NCBI RefSeq assembly: GCF_000003815.2
Contig: NC_049991.1
Span: 10,362,821-10,426,820 of the forward strand
Direction of reading: 5' to 3'
Length of the DNA: 64,000 nucleotides
From: Branchiostoma floridae
Lineage: Eukaryota; Chordata; Leptocardii; Amphioxiformes; Branchiostomatidae
A program made the position numbers and the translations under genes. Under the pieces are notes generated by a model. It was not told the origin of the DNA. It ran no database searches and saw only the letters and a list, made by a program, of their open reading frames with translations. Positions 1 to 11,253 of the stretch are shown piece by piece; the first letter of the stretch is position 1, and each line of letters opens with the position of its first letter.

Positions 1-300
1 AGAAAGTACAGCATTATTGCAATCACTTCTATGTCCTCTCAAACACATTTCTGGCTAGCTATGGCCCGTTTTGGAAGCTAGAATATGACATTTCTTGGAT
101 TACCACATACTTATGCTATGGCAAAGTCGGGACTCTTAGTTAAACAAAAAACAACAAAATTATATAAACCTTTAACAGCGACACCTACCGGAGTGAGTGT
201 CCTTTCTTACTGACTGTCTTGCAAAATCCTACATTTTTACCGAACTAAAAGCCTCATCGACATTAAACGAAACATAGAAGTTTGTCCAAACTCATTTCAA
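1..300 (+). repeat. Left outer terminal inverted repeat
   Basis: Pairs with 10945-11244 with few mismatches. For example, the segment around gtttgagaggacatagaagt near 11200 is the reverse complement of bases 27-46. The outer 300 bases are not part of the ~190 bp tandem unit. Confidence 0.85.
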
Positions 301-1256
301 GTGTACTAAAATGTCAACGCGTCGTACTTCAAGTGACAAATTTAACAGACAGCAAGGCGTAATAACGTCAGAGTGCCATAAAGTTGACATATGCGGTCAT
401 ATGGAAGCCAGAGCGGGTTTCAACCATTTTAATCGCATTAATAATAATAGCTTCATCGACAATAAACTAAACATACAACTTCAACCAAACTCTTTTCAAT
501 TACACCGGTGTGTCTACGCTACGTACTCAAAGTGACAAATTTAACAGACATCAATGCGTAATGACGTCAGGGTACAATAAAGTTGACATATGCGGTCAGA
601 AGGAAGTCAGGCCGGGTTTTCCATGCTATTGACCTAATTGAAAATTCATATACAATACACTAAACATACAACTTCAACCAACCCCCTTCTGTTTACACCG
701 GAGTGTCTCCGCTACGTATTACTAGTCTCAAATTTAACAGACATCGAGGCGTAATGATGTCAGAGTGCCATAAAATTGACATATGCGGTCAGAAGAAAGT
801 CAGGGCGGCTTTTCCACTGTTTTGACCTAATTCAAAAAGCCATAGACAATAAACTAAACATACAACTTCGACCAAACTCTTTTTCATCACACCGGTGTGT
901 CTACGCTACGTACTCAAAGTGACAAATTTAACAGACATCAATAGGTAATGACGTCAGGGTATCATAAAGTTGACATATGCGCTCAGAAGCAAGTCAGGGC
1001 GGCTTTTCCACTGTTTTGACCTAGTTCATAAAGCCATAGACAATAAACTAAACATACAACTTCGACCAAACTCTTTTTCCTCACACCTGTGTGTCTACGC
1101 TACGTACTCAAAGTGACAAATTTAACAGACATGAATGGGTAATGACGTCAGGGTACCATAAAGTTGACATATGCGCTCAGAAGGAAGTCATGGCGGCTTT
1201 TCCACTGTTTTGACCTAGTTCATAAAGCCATATACACTAAACTAAACATATAACTT
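301..1256 (+). repeat. Left subterminal tandem array, ~190 bp unit
   Basis: Copies of a diverged unit recur about every 190 bases. Landmarks in each copy are a block around ctacgtactcaaagtgacaa, then taatgacgtcagggt, then aaagttgacatatgcg and finally aaactaaacatacaactt. Each copy carries a TGACGTCA palindrome (CRE/ATF-like), which could be a binding site for a host factor or for the transposase; that is inference. The array runs into an assembly gap. Confidence 0.85.
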
Positions 1257-1551
1257 NNNNNNNNNNNNNNNNNNNNNNNNNNNNNNNNNNNNNNNNNNNN
1301 NNNNNNNNNNNNNNNNNNNNNNNNNNNNNNNNNNNNNNNNNNNNNNNNNNNNNNNNNNNNNNNNNNNNNNNNNNNNNNNNNNNNNNNNNNNNNNNNNNNN
1401 NNNNNNNNNNNNNNNNNNNNNNNNNNNNNNNNNNNNNNNNNNNNNNNNNNNNNNNNNNNNNNNNNNNNNNNNNNNNNNNNNNNNNNNNNNNNNNNNNNNN
1501 NNNNNNNNNNNNNNNNNNNNNNNNNNNNNNNNNNNNNNNNNNNNNNNNNNN
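1257..1551. other. Assembly gap (N)
   Basis: Run of N placed at the centre of the palindrome formed by the arrays on either side. A hairpin there could explain why assembly failed. Confidence 0.99.
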
Positions 1552-1639
1552 TAAGTGGGGGGGGGCATCAGAAAAACAGCAGAGTAAACCAAAACGGCCT
1601 TGTCCCAGTAATGGAGAGTTAAATAATGCACCCTCAAAC

Positions 1640-2885
1640 ACGTATGTTAAGCACTCCCCGGTGTGAGGGATAAGAAGCTTAATGGAAAATGTATGTTTAA
1701 GTTTTTGTCCATGGCCTTTTGGACTAGGTCAAAACAGTGGAAACCCCGCCCTGACTTGCTTCTGAGCGCATATGTCAACTTTATGGTGCCCCGACGTCAT
1801 TACGCATGAATGTCTGTTAAATTTGTCACTTTCAGTACGTAACGTAGACACCCCGGTATAAATGGAAAGAGTTTGGTCGAAGTTGTATGTTTAATTTATT
1901 GTCGATGAAGCTTTATGAGCTAGGTCAAAACAGTGGAAAAGCCGCCCTGACTTCCTTCTGAGCGCATATGTCAACTTTATGGTACCCTGACGTCATTACC
2001 CATTCATGTCTGTTAAATTTGTCACTTTGAGTACGTAGCGTAGACACACAGGTGTGAGGAAAAAGAGTTTGGTCGAAGTTGTATGTTTAGTTTATTGTCT
2101 ATGGCTTTATGAACTAGGTCAAAACAGTGGAAAAGCCGCCATGACTTCCTTCTGAGCGCATATGTCAACTTTATGGTACCCTGACGTCATTACCCATTCA
2201 TGTCTGTTAAATTTGTCACTTTGAGTACGTAGCGTAGACACACCGGTGTAATGAAAAAGAGTTTGGTCGAAGTTGTATGTTTAGTTTATTGTCTATGGCT
2301 TTATGAACTAGGTCAAAACAGTGGAAAAGCCGCCCTGACTTCTTTCTGAGCGCATATGTCAACTTTATGATACCCTGACGTCATTACGTATTGATGTCTG
2401 TTGAATATGTCACTTTGAGTACGTAGCGTAGACACACCGGTGTGATGAAAAAGAGTTTGGTCGAAGTTGTATGTTTAGTTTATTGTCTATGGCTTTATGA
2501 ACTAGGTCAAAACAGTGGAAAAGCCGCCCTGACTTCCTTCTGAGCGCATATGTCAACTTTATGGTACCCTGACGTCATTACGTATTGATGTCTGTTAAAT
2601 TTGTCACTTTGAGTACGTAGCGTAGACACCCCTGTGTAAATGGAAAGAGTTTGGTCGAAGTTGTATGTTTACTTTATTGTCAATGACCCTTTCAATTAGG
2701 TCAAAACAGTGGAAAACCCGCCATGATTTCCTTGTCAACTTTATGGTACCCTGACGTCATTACGCATTGATGTCTGTTAAATTTGTCACTTTGAGTACGT
2801 AGCGTCAACACACCGGTGTAAATGGAAAGAGTTTGGTCGAAGTTGTATGTTTACTTTATTGTCAATGACCCTTTCAATTAGGTAG
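1640..2885 (-). repeat. Inverted block of the ~190 bp subterminal unit
   Basis: The same unit as in 301-1256 but in reverse orientation, about six to seven copies, including repeated tgacgtcattac and gtctgttaaatttgtcactt. The copies are very similar to one another and to the left array near 900-1250. The repeat homology stops near 2885, where unique AT-rich DNA begins. Confidence 0.85.
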
Positions 2886-3089
2886 CTAGCGCAATTACCC
2901 CCTATACGCCGCACGGAAAATGACTCCCACGCGTTTACGGGCCGCGATCGGCCAACTAAAAAAATTCTAGAAAAATAAATTTAATTTTCACAATCACCAA
3001 ACTTCTTGTGATTTCTAATCAATATCTTATCTCTATGTGTACTAAATTTCTTTTAAAAATAAGTCACCGATGTTGAGTTAGAGCGTGAT

Positions 3090-3290
3090 TAATGGGCAGG
3101 TACGCCCGCCCGGCGCCCGGCGCTCGCCGCGGACCCCATTTCCGCCGAACGCAAAAATGCGTTCCACACTTTGACCCCGTTTCCGCCGGATATAGCAAGA
3201 ATTATGGTCCATGGAAACGTCATGAATATATAATAGAGGCCCTGAGCTACATTTTGGTGTGTGATGCAAATCTCTACGTGCAAGGTAAGT
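3090..3290 (+). promoter_or_regulatory. Candidate promoter and noncoding first exon of the transposon gene
   Basis: A GC-rich stretch (3100-3200) is followed by a TATA-like motif at 3226-3233. About 50 bases further on, at 3284/3285, there is a consensus splice donor (CAAG|GTAAGT). The main ORF is preceded by an AG acceptor just upstream of its first good start codon (4332). A short noncoding exon spliced over ~1 kb would explain both. Inferred from motifs only. Confidence 0.4.
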
Positions 3291-3838
3291 CCATTTATGG
3301 CTCCTTCAAAAACTTTGGTCGCTGTTTTTGCCTCTATGGAAATCAGTTATATATTTGCATCACCAGAAATACGATAGAACATGTTTTTAGCTTTAATTTG
3401 ATACCATATTTGTAGCATTAAGTTGGGGATATAGTGGCGGAAATGGAATTTTCCGCGCTGTGCCATGGCGCGAAATCGGCCATGCGTGAGACTTGGGAGG
3501 GGGGCGTGGCGAACGTAACTATAGTAAGGTGATTTCTTACACGTTTCTCGTCTTGAAAATCCCAGTAATTAATTTTGACACATATTATGAACCTAGATGG
3601 TATCGAGTCCAGAATCGAGAAGTATTGTTGATGAGTTAATGAGTTTAGCGGCAAGTAGGTGTATTGTAACGTTGTAAATATGCCTGTTTGGAAAAAGGAG
3701 GGGATTGTCAACACATGCAGGATTCTGTAATCTTTGCCTGCTGGTTTATTGCCTTTCACTTATTGTCAATTTTGTGCTTACATGTAGGTTGTCCTGAGGT
3801 TCAGTGATCCAAGAGAAACCTGTGGACTTCTTCAAAAA

Positions 3839-4163
3839 NNNNNNNNNNNNNNNNNNNNNNNNNNNNNNNNNNNNNNNNNNNNNNNNNNNNNNNNNNNNNN
3901 NNNNNNNNNNNNNNNNNNNNNNNNNNNNNNNNNNNNNNNNNNNNNNNNNNNNNNNNNNNNNNNNNNNNNNNNNNNNNNNNNNNNNNNNNNNNNNNNNNNN
4001 NNNNNNNNNNNNNNNNNNNNNNNNNNNNNNNNNNNNNNNNNNNNNNNNNNNNNNNNNNNNNNNNNNNNNNNNNNNNNNNNNNNNNNNNNNNNNNNNNNNN
4101 NNNNNNNNNNNNNNNNNNNNNNNNNNNNNNNNNNNNNNNNNNNNNNNNNNNNNNNNNNNNNNN
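3839..4163. other. Assembly gap (N)
   Basis: Run of N between the putative promoter and the transposase gene. A further upstream exon could be hidden here. Confidence 0.99.
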
Positions 4164-4331
4164 TAGTTAGGCTGCTGGTCTTGTATAATTAACTTTTATG
4201 GTGATTAATATTGCCAATAATATACAGTAAGCATCCTATCCACAGTTTCATATTGTAAATATGATCAATATTCGATGACATGGATAGACTATACTAATTT
4301 CTGTTTATATTATGTGATTGTTATAGGCACC

Positions 4332-7300
4332 ATGGCAACAGTCGGGGATGTGCTTGACTTCTGCGGCCAGCACAAACAGCTAAAGATGAAAGAGAAGATG
4401 GAGCTGCTCAAGGAAACGTTCTCTTCCATTGACAGCAGAGCAGAACCAAAACAGCTCTGGAACAGTGTCACACGCGTTGCAGGGAGAAGAAAGAAATTGT
4501 CAAAGGAGAAAAAACACCAGAAACTGAAATCTCTCTTAAAAGAGACTTTCAATTCCCCAAAGCAAAACCAAACTCCACAGTCTCGAGCTCCATGGACACC
4601 GAGAAAGAAGAAACTTGCAAAGCATCTGGAAGAAGCAAGAAAGGCCAACAAACATTTGAAGAAGAAACTGGGTAGTGCAGAAGAATGGAAGAACAATATG
4701 CAGTGTGTGCAAACAGAGCTGGAGACTTTGATCAGTGAATATACATCTGCTGTGCAAGAATGCGACAAGATCACTGAGGACACAGAAGAGAAAATGAAAC
4801 TGATGAACAACAACAATGGCGAGCTGGAAAAGTACATCAAGGAAATAGAGAATGCTTTTGACTCTCAATCAAAAAAGTTACAAGACGCAACAGAAAAACT
4901 GAGCAAGTGGAATGTAAGGAACTTCAACAAAAGGGAGAAGTCAAAAAAAAAAAAGATCTCAATCTGTGAAGAAAAACTGAAACATCAAGACACACTCATA
5001 GCAGAGATGATGGCAAGGATTAAGGACTTAGAAGTCACCAACAAAAAGCTGACTACAGAAAAGGTCCACCTACAGAAGAAAGCCTCAACACTGAAAGCAA
5101 AGCTGAAAATGGAAAGTCCACAAGCTATTGTGTGTGCTAACACAGAAAAGATAGACAAACTGGAGCAAGAGAAGTGTGAGCTAGAGGAAGAAAACACCAT
5201 GTTAGAAGATACAGTGAAAGCAATGAAAACACTTGAAACCAAACATGACAAGGGATATACAAACCAGATAAGGGAAGTTGTGATAGATCTGCTGTCCAAA
5301 AATGTGAGTGTCAAGCATGTTAGTTCTGTGATAAGAACAGTTTTGGAGAAACTGGCAAAGATGAACATCACAGGACATTTACCTTCTGAGACTTTGATCA
5401 GAACTTTGGCTGTTGAAGGACGAATGCTCTCAGTGATACAGGCAGGCAAAGCCATGCTGGAGGGTCACGCAACACTTCACAATGACGGGTCAACACAGGA
5501 GAAAAAGAAATTCAACACTACAAGTGTGACCACTCCATCAGGAACCCTGTCACTAGGACTCTACGAGATGGCCGAGGAGAATGCACAGGCTGTGTTCGAA
5601 GGCAACAAGCAGACGCTGAAGGAGGTAGCGGAAATTCTGGCAAAATTTGACAATACTGACCCAGAAATGGAACTGACCAATCTGTTATCAATGATAACAT
5701 CAACGATGTCGGACAGAGGTTCAGTAATGAAAGCATTTAACAGTGCTTTTGAAGAGTGGAGGGGGGAGATAATCAAGGACACGTCAAGCTCAGTAGAGAA
5801 AGTCAATAACTTTTATTGTTATATGCACGTCCTTATCAACATGGCTTCTGTTGCACTTGATGCATTAAAATGTTTCGATGTGTGCGCCATTGAAAAGAAA
5901 GGCATGCCAACCAAAAATGGAAGGGCTGTCACTGAGGATGCACTGTATGCAGCTTGTCGCACGTTTCAAAAACAGTGCGATGAAAGAACGGGGCAAGCGG
6001 CGGCTTTCCAGGCTTTCCTGTATGGGAAGGAGCCAGGTAGAAAGTGCCAGTTTTCCAAATTAATCGGGAATAGATGCAACATCCAATTTGTGAATGGTGC
6101 GGCCTTCTTCTTTCACTTGGAGGACATGAGGGAGTTCTTAGAAATCTGGAAAGGTGGTGGTACCCTAAGTATGTCCCACTCTTGTCTGCAGCAGCACTTA
6201 TCCAACAAAGTTGCTATCGCTGGATGCAGGGCGCTAGGTATCCTGGAGAAGAGAGTGACCACGCCAATGTGGCGAGAAATCTTAGCTGCTACCAGCATCC
6301 TCGATCTGAACAGACAGTCTCTCACAATGAGAGCGGAATTCCTTAGACTATCAGAGGACTCATCAGAACTACTTGTGCCTGACAATAAAACCATATTTCC
6401 CGGCCGGGAGGTGGTTGATGAGGATGATGTGTGCCATGCCCTTTTTAAAGATTCTGAGGATGCTGAGCTGGATGCTCTCACCATCAGTGCCCTGGAGCTG
6501 ATCTTCTCGTCCTGGGTGATTCTGATAGAAAAACAGCTCACCGACTACTTACCTGGAGGAATGTATGATAATCCTGATGAAAACCTGAAACAGAAATCTA
6601 AACATGTTCCCACAACAAATGTCACATGTGAAAGAAGCATTGGGTACCGAAATAGGTTACACCAGCTGAAACCATCTGCAAAGACCTTACACATCGAATC
6701 ACTGCTTCTACTCTCTACAAACCACACAGTAGACTGGCTGGGAAAACTGTCTGAAGATGACAAAGAACGTGCATTAGAGACAGCTCGAAAAGCTGCTCCA
6801 GGATGCATCAAGAAGCAGAAAGAACGAGAACAGGAAATTCTGAGCCACCGCCTCGAACTGCTGAGGCAGAAACAAGATGAGAAGGAAAGAAAGATAAGAA
6901 GGGTATCCCAGGAGAAATCCAAGATTTGTGAAGCAGTAAGGCAAGATGGCGGTGAATGGAAGACTCCAGAGGAGGTTGAGCAGAGACTCTGTGAGTGTGC
7001 AACTGATTCAAAGAAGAAAGAGAAGATCCTTGCACAGCTCAGATTTCACAAAGTTGTTCTGGAGGACCCTCTACCAACAGACAAAAGATACTTGGTTCAA
7101 CAACAGATGACTGTGAATGGGTCGGTGAAAAAGTTTTCAATGTCAGAACTAAAGGAAAACTTGCTTGAGCTGATAGGTATGAACACTTTAAGATGCAATA
7201 ACAACAATGAGGAGGATGAAGATGAGGACTCAGATCAGGAAGTTGAACAGGGTACAAAGTACATGGCTATGGACAGACGACTAGAACTGATACAGGCAGA

Positions 7301-7349
7301 AAAAGCAAAACTGAAGAAGAAGCGAGACAAGCAAAGAGAGAGACTTTAG
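4332..7349 (+). CDS. Coiled-coil DDE-transposase-like protein of the inverted-repeat element
   Basis: An uninterrupted 1005-aa frame. I chose the ATG at 4332 because it sits in a good Kozak context (gcaccATGG) right after a possible splice acceptor (TTATAG); the frame is open 19 codons further upstream. Residues 1-100 are basic and 100-300 form a long coiled coil rich in Lys and Glu. Residues 375-800 look like an RNase H-fold DDE core with a helical insertion: D385 in HNDGST, D461 in TMSDRG, a C/H pair near 496-499, and late acidic candidates E767 (CERSIG) or E789 (HIES). Residues 826-870 are a charged helix, and 960-970 form an acidic Glu/Asp run before a basic C-terminus. Its central place between inverted ends makes transposase the natural role. 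The motif order recalls hAT/KDZ-like enzymes of animals, but I cannot assign a named superfamily. The intact frame suggests recent activity. Confidence 0.7.
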   Translation: MATVGDVLDFCGQHKQLKMKEKMELLKETFSSIDSRAEPKQLWNSVTRVAGRRKKLSKEKKHQKLKSLLKETFNSPKQNQTPQSRAPWTPRKKKLAKHLEEARKANKHLKKKLGSAEEWKNNMQCVQTELETLISEYTSAVQECDKITEDTEEKMKLMNNNNGELEKYIKEIENAFDSQSKKLQDATEKLSKWNVRNFNKREKSKKKKISICEEKLKHQDTLIAEMMARIKDLEVTNKKLTTEKVHLQKKASTLKAKLKMESPQAIVCANTEKIDKLEQEKCELEEENTMLEDTVKAMKTLETKHDKGYTNQIREVVIDLLSKNVSVKHVSSVIRTVLEKLAKMNITGHLPSETLIRTLAVEGRMLSVIQAGKAMLEGHATLHNDGSTQEKKKFNTTSVTTPSGTLSLGLYEMAEENAQAVFEGNKQTLKEVAEILAKFDNTDPEMELTNLLSMITSTMSDRGSVMKAFNSAFEEWRGEIIKDTSSSVEKVNNFYCYMHVLINMASVALDALKCFDVCAIEKKGMPTKNGRAVTEDALYAACRTFQKQCDERTGQAAAFQAFLYGKEPGRKCQFSKLIGNRCNIQFVNGAAFFFHLEDMREFLEIWKGGGTLSMSHSCLQQHLSNKVAIAGCRALGILEKRVTTPMWREILAATSILDLNRQSLTMRAEFLRLSEDSSELLVPDNKTIFPGREVVDEDDVCHALFKDSEDAELDALTISALELIFSSWVILIEKQLTDYLPGGMYDNPDENLKQKSKHVPTTNVTCERSIGYRNRLHQLKPSAKTLHIESLLLLSTNHTVDWLGKLSEDDKERALETARKAAPGCIKKQKEREQEILSHRLELLRQKQDEKERKIRRVSQEKSKICEAVRQDGGEWKTPEEVEQRLCECATDSKKKEKILAQLRFHKVVLEDPLPTDKRYLVQQQMTVNGSVKKFSMSELKENLLELIGMNTLRCNNNNEEDEDEDSDQEVEQGTKYMAMDRRLELIQAEKAKLKKKRDKQRERL

Positions 7350-7460
7350 GAATTTGTTTGATAATCATTATATTTGTTGTAATATGGCTTTGATCAGAAG
7401 ACTTGAACTGATAAAGCAAAAGTGAAGAAGCGAGACAAGCAAAGAGAGACAGTAGGAATT
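7265..7460 (+). repeat. Tandem duplication of the 3' end of the transposase gene
   Basis: The last ~90 coding bases (7265-7357) recur, slightly shortened and out of frame, at 7385-7460, both ending near taggaatttgtt. The second copy lies beyond the stop codon, so it is untranslated. Confidence 0.75.
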
Positions 7461-8640
7461 TGTTAATATTTGATATAATATATATAGATACAATAGTATT
7501 CACATATTTCTGCAGAAAAAAGATATGACTTGTAAAAATTATGTAATTAATATGCAAAAAAGTAATTGATGTTAATTATTTATTTATGAAGTGGATGACA
7601 AAAAGTTTAATAAGTAATCTTGAAGTAATTAAGTCAAAAACAGTTGAAAACATAGTATAAGTGCATTTTAATTTTCTCAAACCCATGAATTGATTGGATT
7701 ATTATTTATTATATGCATTATTGGTCTAATTAATATGCAAATATGCTAAATGATTATACAACAAGAATTGGTATGATAACTTGAACTTGCTGGTCACCCA
7801 TGCTGTGTCAGCTGCCAATTGTATAATATATGTATTTTTTTAAATGTATCTAATGTAATTTATGAAAGCTGCAGTGATTAGAATGCTGAAATTGGATTAT
7901 TTATATTATTTACCTTATAAATATTGCAAAACACTAATCATATACTAATTAGAATACTTAAAATCATCTATTTGTTAGCTATATTGTGACAGCTGCCAGT
8001 TCCATTACTCTGTTTAGAGGTGGGCATAAAAAAAGTGTGTATGTAGATGATGTCTATCCAATTTGATGGTTTTGTCTAATTAATATGCAAATATGCAAAT
8101 CAGTCATTACATAAGAATTTAAATACAACTGACACTTTGCTGATCATGTAGTGACAGATGTCTGAGGTAACCTGAGAGAGAAATGTAGCCTGAATGTGTA
8201 GAGGATACTTGAATATAGTATGTAATATTAACCTAATTAGTATGCAGACATACTAATTTCAATAATTAACATAATCATTTACTAATTATAGACTAAGTGT
8301 ACTGTCTACTTGCTGGATTTGGTTAGACAGTTGCATCAACTTGAATGTCTGTTGGTGTTAAGAAAATAAATCTATGCTAATGATGCATATAGGGTGTGTG
8401 TAGTGTATTGATTTGCACTAATTACAGGTCCCTCCGGTGCCATTTGGGCCCCATTGAACTAATGATTAAGGTTTTCCACAAAAATACCCAAATTAATTAC
8501 TTCAAAATTTAATTTCTAGACTTAAGTTCATCCGATTTGAAATCCGAAAACGGCATTTTGTTCGGGGCTGCAAGAGCTATAATTTAAGATAGATTTCACT
8601 GTGTTATCACATTAGGAAAAAAATCACCTGTGCTAGCTNC
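7461..8640 (+). other. AT-rich noncoding 3' region of the element
   Basis: No reading frame of note. The motif aattaatatgcaaatatgc or close variants occurs several times (near 7545, 7730, 8080 and 8230). An AATAAA at 8365-8370 could be the poly(A) signal of the transposase transcript. A single N lies at 8639. Confidence 0.5.
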
Positions 8641-10940
8641 TTTGGTGCAAACAGAAGGAGTTTGGTTGAAGTTGTATGTTTAGTTAATTGTGTATGAATC
8701 TTTCAATTAGGTCAATTGTGTGGAAAACCCGCCTTGACTTCCTTCTGACCGCATATGTTAACTTTATGGCACCCTGACGTCATCAGGCTTTGATGTCTGT
8801 TAAACATGAGACTAGTAATATATAGCATAGGCACTTCGGTGTAAACAGAAGGAGTTTGGTTGAAGTTGTATATGATTTTTTAATTAAATATAGTGGAAAA
8901 CCCGCCCTGACTTCATTCTCACTGCATATGTCAATTTTATGGCACTCTGACGTCAACACGCCTTGATGTCTGTTAAATTTGAGACTAGAAATATGTAGCA
9001 AAGGCACTTGGGGGGTAAACAGACGGAGTTTGGTTGAAGTTGTATGTTTAGTTTATTGTCTATGAATCTTTTAATTAGGTCAATAGAGTGAAAAACCCGC
9101 CCCGACTTCCTTCTGACCGCATATGTCAACTTTATGGCACTCTGACGTCATCACGCCATGATGTCTGTTAAATTTGAGACTAGCAATATGTAGCAGAGGC
9201 ACTTGGGTGTAAACAGACGGAGTTTGGTTGAAGTTGTATGTTTAGTTTATTGTCTATGAATCTTTTAATTAGGTCAATAGTGTGGAAAACCCGCCCAGAC
9301 CTCTTTCTGCCCGCTTATGGCAACTTTATGGTACTCTGACGTCATCACGCCATGATGTCTGTAAAATTTGAAACTAGCCATATGTAGCGGAGGCACTTGG
9401 GTGTAAACAGAAGGATTTTGGTCGAAGTTGTATGTTTAGTTTATTGTGTATGAATCTTTTAATTAGGACAATAGGGTGGAAAACCCGCCTTGACTTCCTT
9501 CTGACCGCATATATCAACTTTATGGCACCCTGACGTCATCAGGCTTTGATGTCTGTTAAATTTGAGACTAGTGATATATAGCATAGGCACTTCGGTGTAA
9601 ACAGAAGGAGTTTGGTTGAAGTTGTATGTTTAGTTTATTGTGTATGATTTTTCAATTAGGTCAATTGTGTGGAAAATCCGCCACGACTTCTTTCTGACCG
9701 CATATGTCAACTTTATGGTACTCTGACGTCATCAGGCTTTGATGTCTGTTAAATTTGAGACAAGTCATATGTAGCGGAGGCCCTTTGGTGTAAACAGAAG
9801 GAGTTTGGTTGAAGTTGCATGTTTAGTTTATTGTGTATGAATCTTTTAATTAGGACAATATAGTGGAAAACCCGCCATGACTTACTTCTCACCGCACATG
9901 TCAACTTTATCGCACTCTGACCTCAACACGCCTTGATGTCTGTTAAATTTGAGACTAGTAATATTTAGCGGAGATACTCTTGTGTTAACAGAAGGAGTTT
10001 GGTCGAAGTTGTATGTTTAGTTTATTGTGTATGAATCTTTTATTTATAGGACAATAGGGTGGAAAAGCCGCCTTGACTTCCTTCTGACCGCATATGTCAA
10101 TTTTATGGCACCCTGACGTCATCAGGCTTTGATGTCTGTTAAATTTGAGACTATTAATATATAGCATAGGCACTTCGGTGTAAACAGAAAGAGTTTGGTG
10201 GAAGTTTTATGTTTAGTTAATTGTTTATGATTTTTTTGAATTAGGTGAGAACAGTGGAAAACCCGCCATGATTTCCTTGTCAACTTTATGGTACCCTGAC
10301 GTCATTACGCATTGATGTCTGTTAAATTTGTCACCTTGAGTACGTGACGTAGACACGCCAGTGTACTTTAAAAGAGTTTGGTCGAAGTTTTATGTTTAGT
10401 TTATTGGGTATGACTTTTTGAATTACGTCAAAACAGTGGAAAACCCGCCATGACTTTCTTCTGACCGCATATGTCAATTTTATGGCACTCTGACGTCATT
10501 ACGCCTCGATGTCTGTTAAATTTGAGACTAGTAATACGTAGCGCAGCGGAGACACTCCGGTGTAAACAGAAGGGGGTTGGTTGAAGTTGTATGTTTAGTG
10601 TATTGTATATGAATTTTCAATTAGGTCAATAGCATGGAAAACCCGGCCTGACTTCCTTCTGACCGCATATGTCAACTTTATTGTACCCTGACGTCATTAC
10701 GCATTGATGTCTGTTAAATTTGTCATTTTGAGTACGTAGCGTAGACACACCGGTGTATTTGAAAAGAGTTTGGTTGAAGTTGTATGTTTAGTTTATTGTC
10801 GATGAAGCTATTAATGCGATTAAAATGGTTGAAACCCGCTCTGGCTTCCATATGACCGCATATGTCAACTTTATGGCACTCTGACGTTATTACGCCTTGC
10901 TGTCTGTTAAATTTGTCACTTGAAGTACGACGCGTTGACA
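8641..10940 (-). repeat. Right subterminal tandem array, ~190 bp unit
   Basis: About a dozen diverged copies of the left-arm unit in reverse orientation. Each has a block like gaccgcatatgtcaacttta, then tctgacgtcatcac, then gatgtctgttaaatttgaga. The copies nearest 8641-10200 differ from the left-arm copies (for example gagactagta replaces gtcacttt), so the two arms have drifted apart, while the outermost copies (10250-10940) match the left arm better. Confidence 0.85.
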
Positions 10941-10944
10941 TTTT

Positions 10945-11244
10945 AGTACACTTGAAATGAGTTTGGACAATCTATGTTTAGTTTAATGTCGATGAGGCTT
11001 TTAGTTCGGTAAGAATGTAGGATTTTGCAAGACAGTAAGAAAGGACACTCACTCCGGTAGGTGTCGCTGTTAGAGGTTTATATAATTTTGTTGTTTTTTG
11101 TTTAACTAAGAGTCCCGACTTTGCCATAGCATAAGTATGTGGTAATCCAAGAAATGTCATATTTCAGCTTCCAAAACGTGCCATAGCTAGCCAAAAATGT
11201 GTTTGAGAGGACATAGAAGTGATTGCAATAATGCTGTATTTTCT
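10945..11244 (-). repeat. Right outer terminal inverted repeat
   Basis: Reverse complement of bases 1-300 with scattered substitutions. The match is still present at 11244, opposite base 1 of the window. The DNA just beyond (tcccctacag) looks like a splice acceptor of the flanking gene, so the element seems to have landed in or beside an intron. Confidence 0.85.
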
Positions 11245-11253
11245 CCCCTACAG

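Larger units (their letters stand above)
1..11244. mobile_element. Large inverted-repeat DNA transposon, left tip at or beyond the window edge
   Basis: The first ~300 bases reappear in reverse complement at about 10945-11244; the match reaches base 1, so the true left tip may lie outside the window. Inside these ends are arrays of a ~190 bp unit (301-1256 and 8641-10940), a central AT-rich part and one long gene (4332-7349) for a DDE-transposase-like protein. A further array at 1640-2885 lies in the same orientation as the right-hand array, so the left end is itself a palindrome around an N gap. Inverted ends plus one transposase-like gene indicate a cut-and-paste DNA element. The target-site duplication cannot be read because the left flank is missing. 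The superfamily is not certain. Confidence 0.8.

Noticed and set aside
3092-3415. 107-codon open frame near the transposon promoter
   Set aside because: Runs through the putative TATA box and past a consensus splice donor, with no recognisable protein content.
4310-4840. Long minus-strand frames opposite the transposase gene
   Set aside because: Low-complexity Ser/Phe-rich shadows of Lys/Glu-rich coding DNA.
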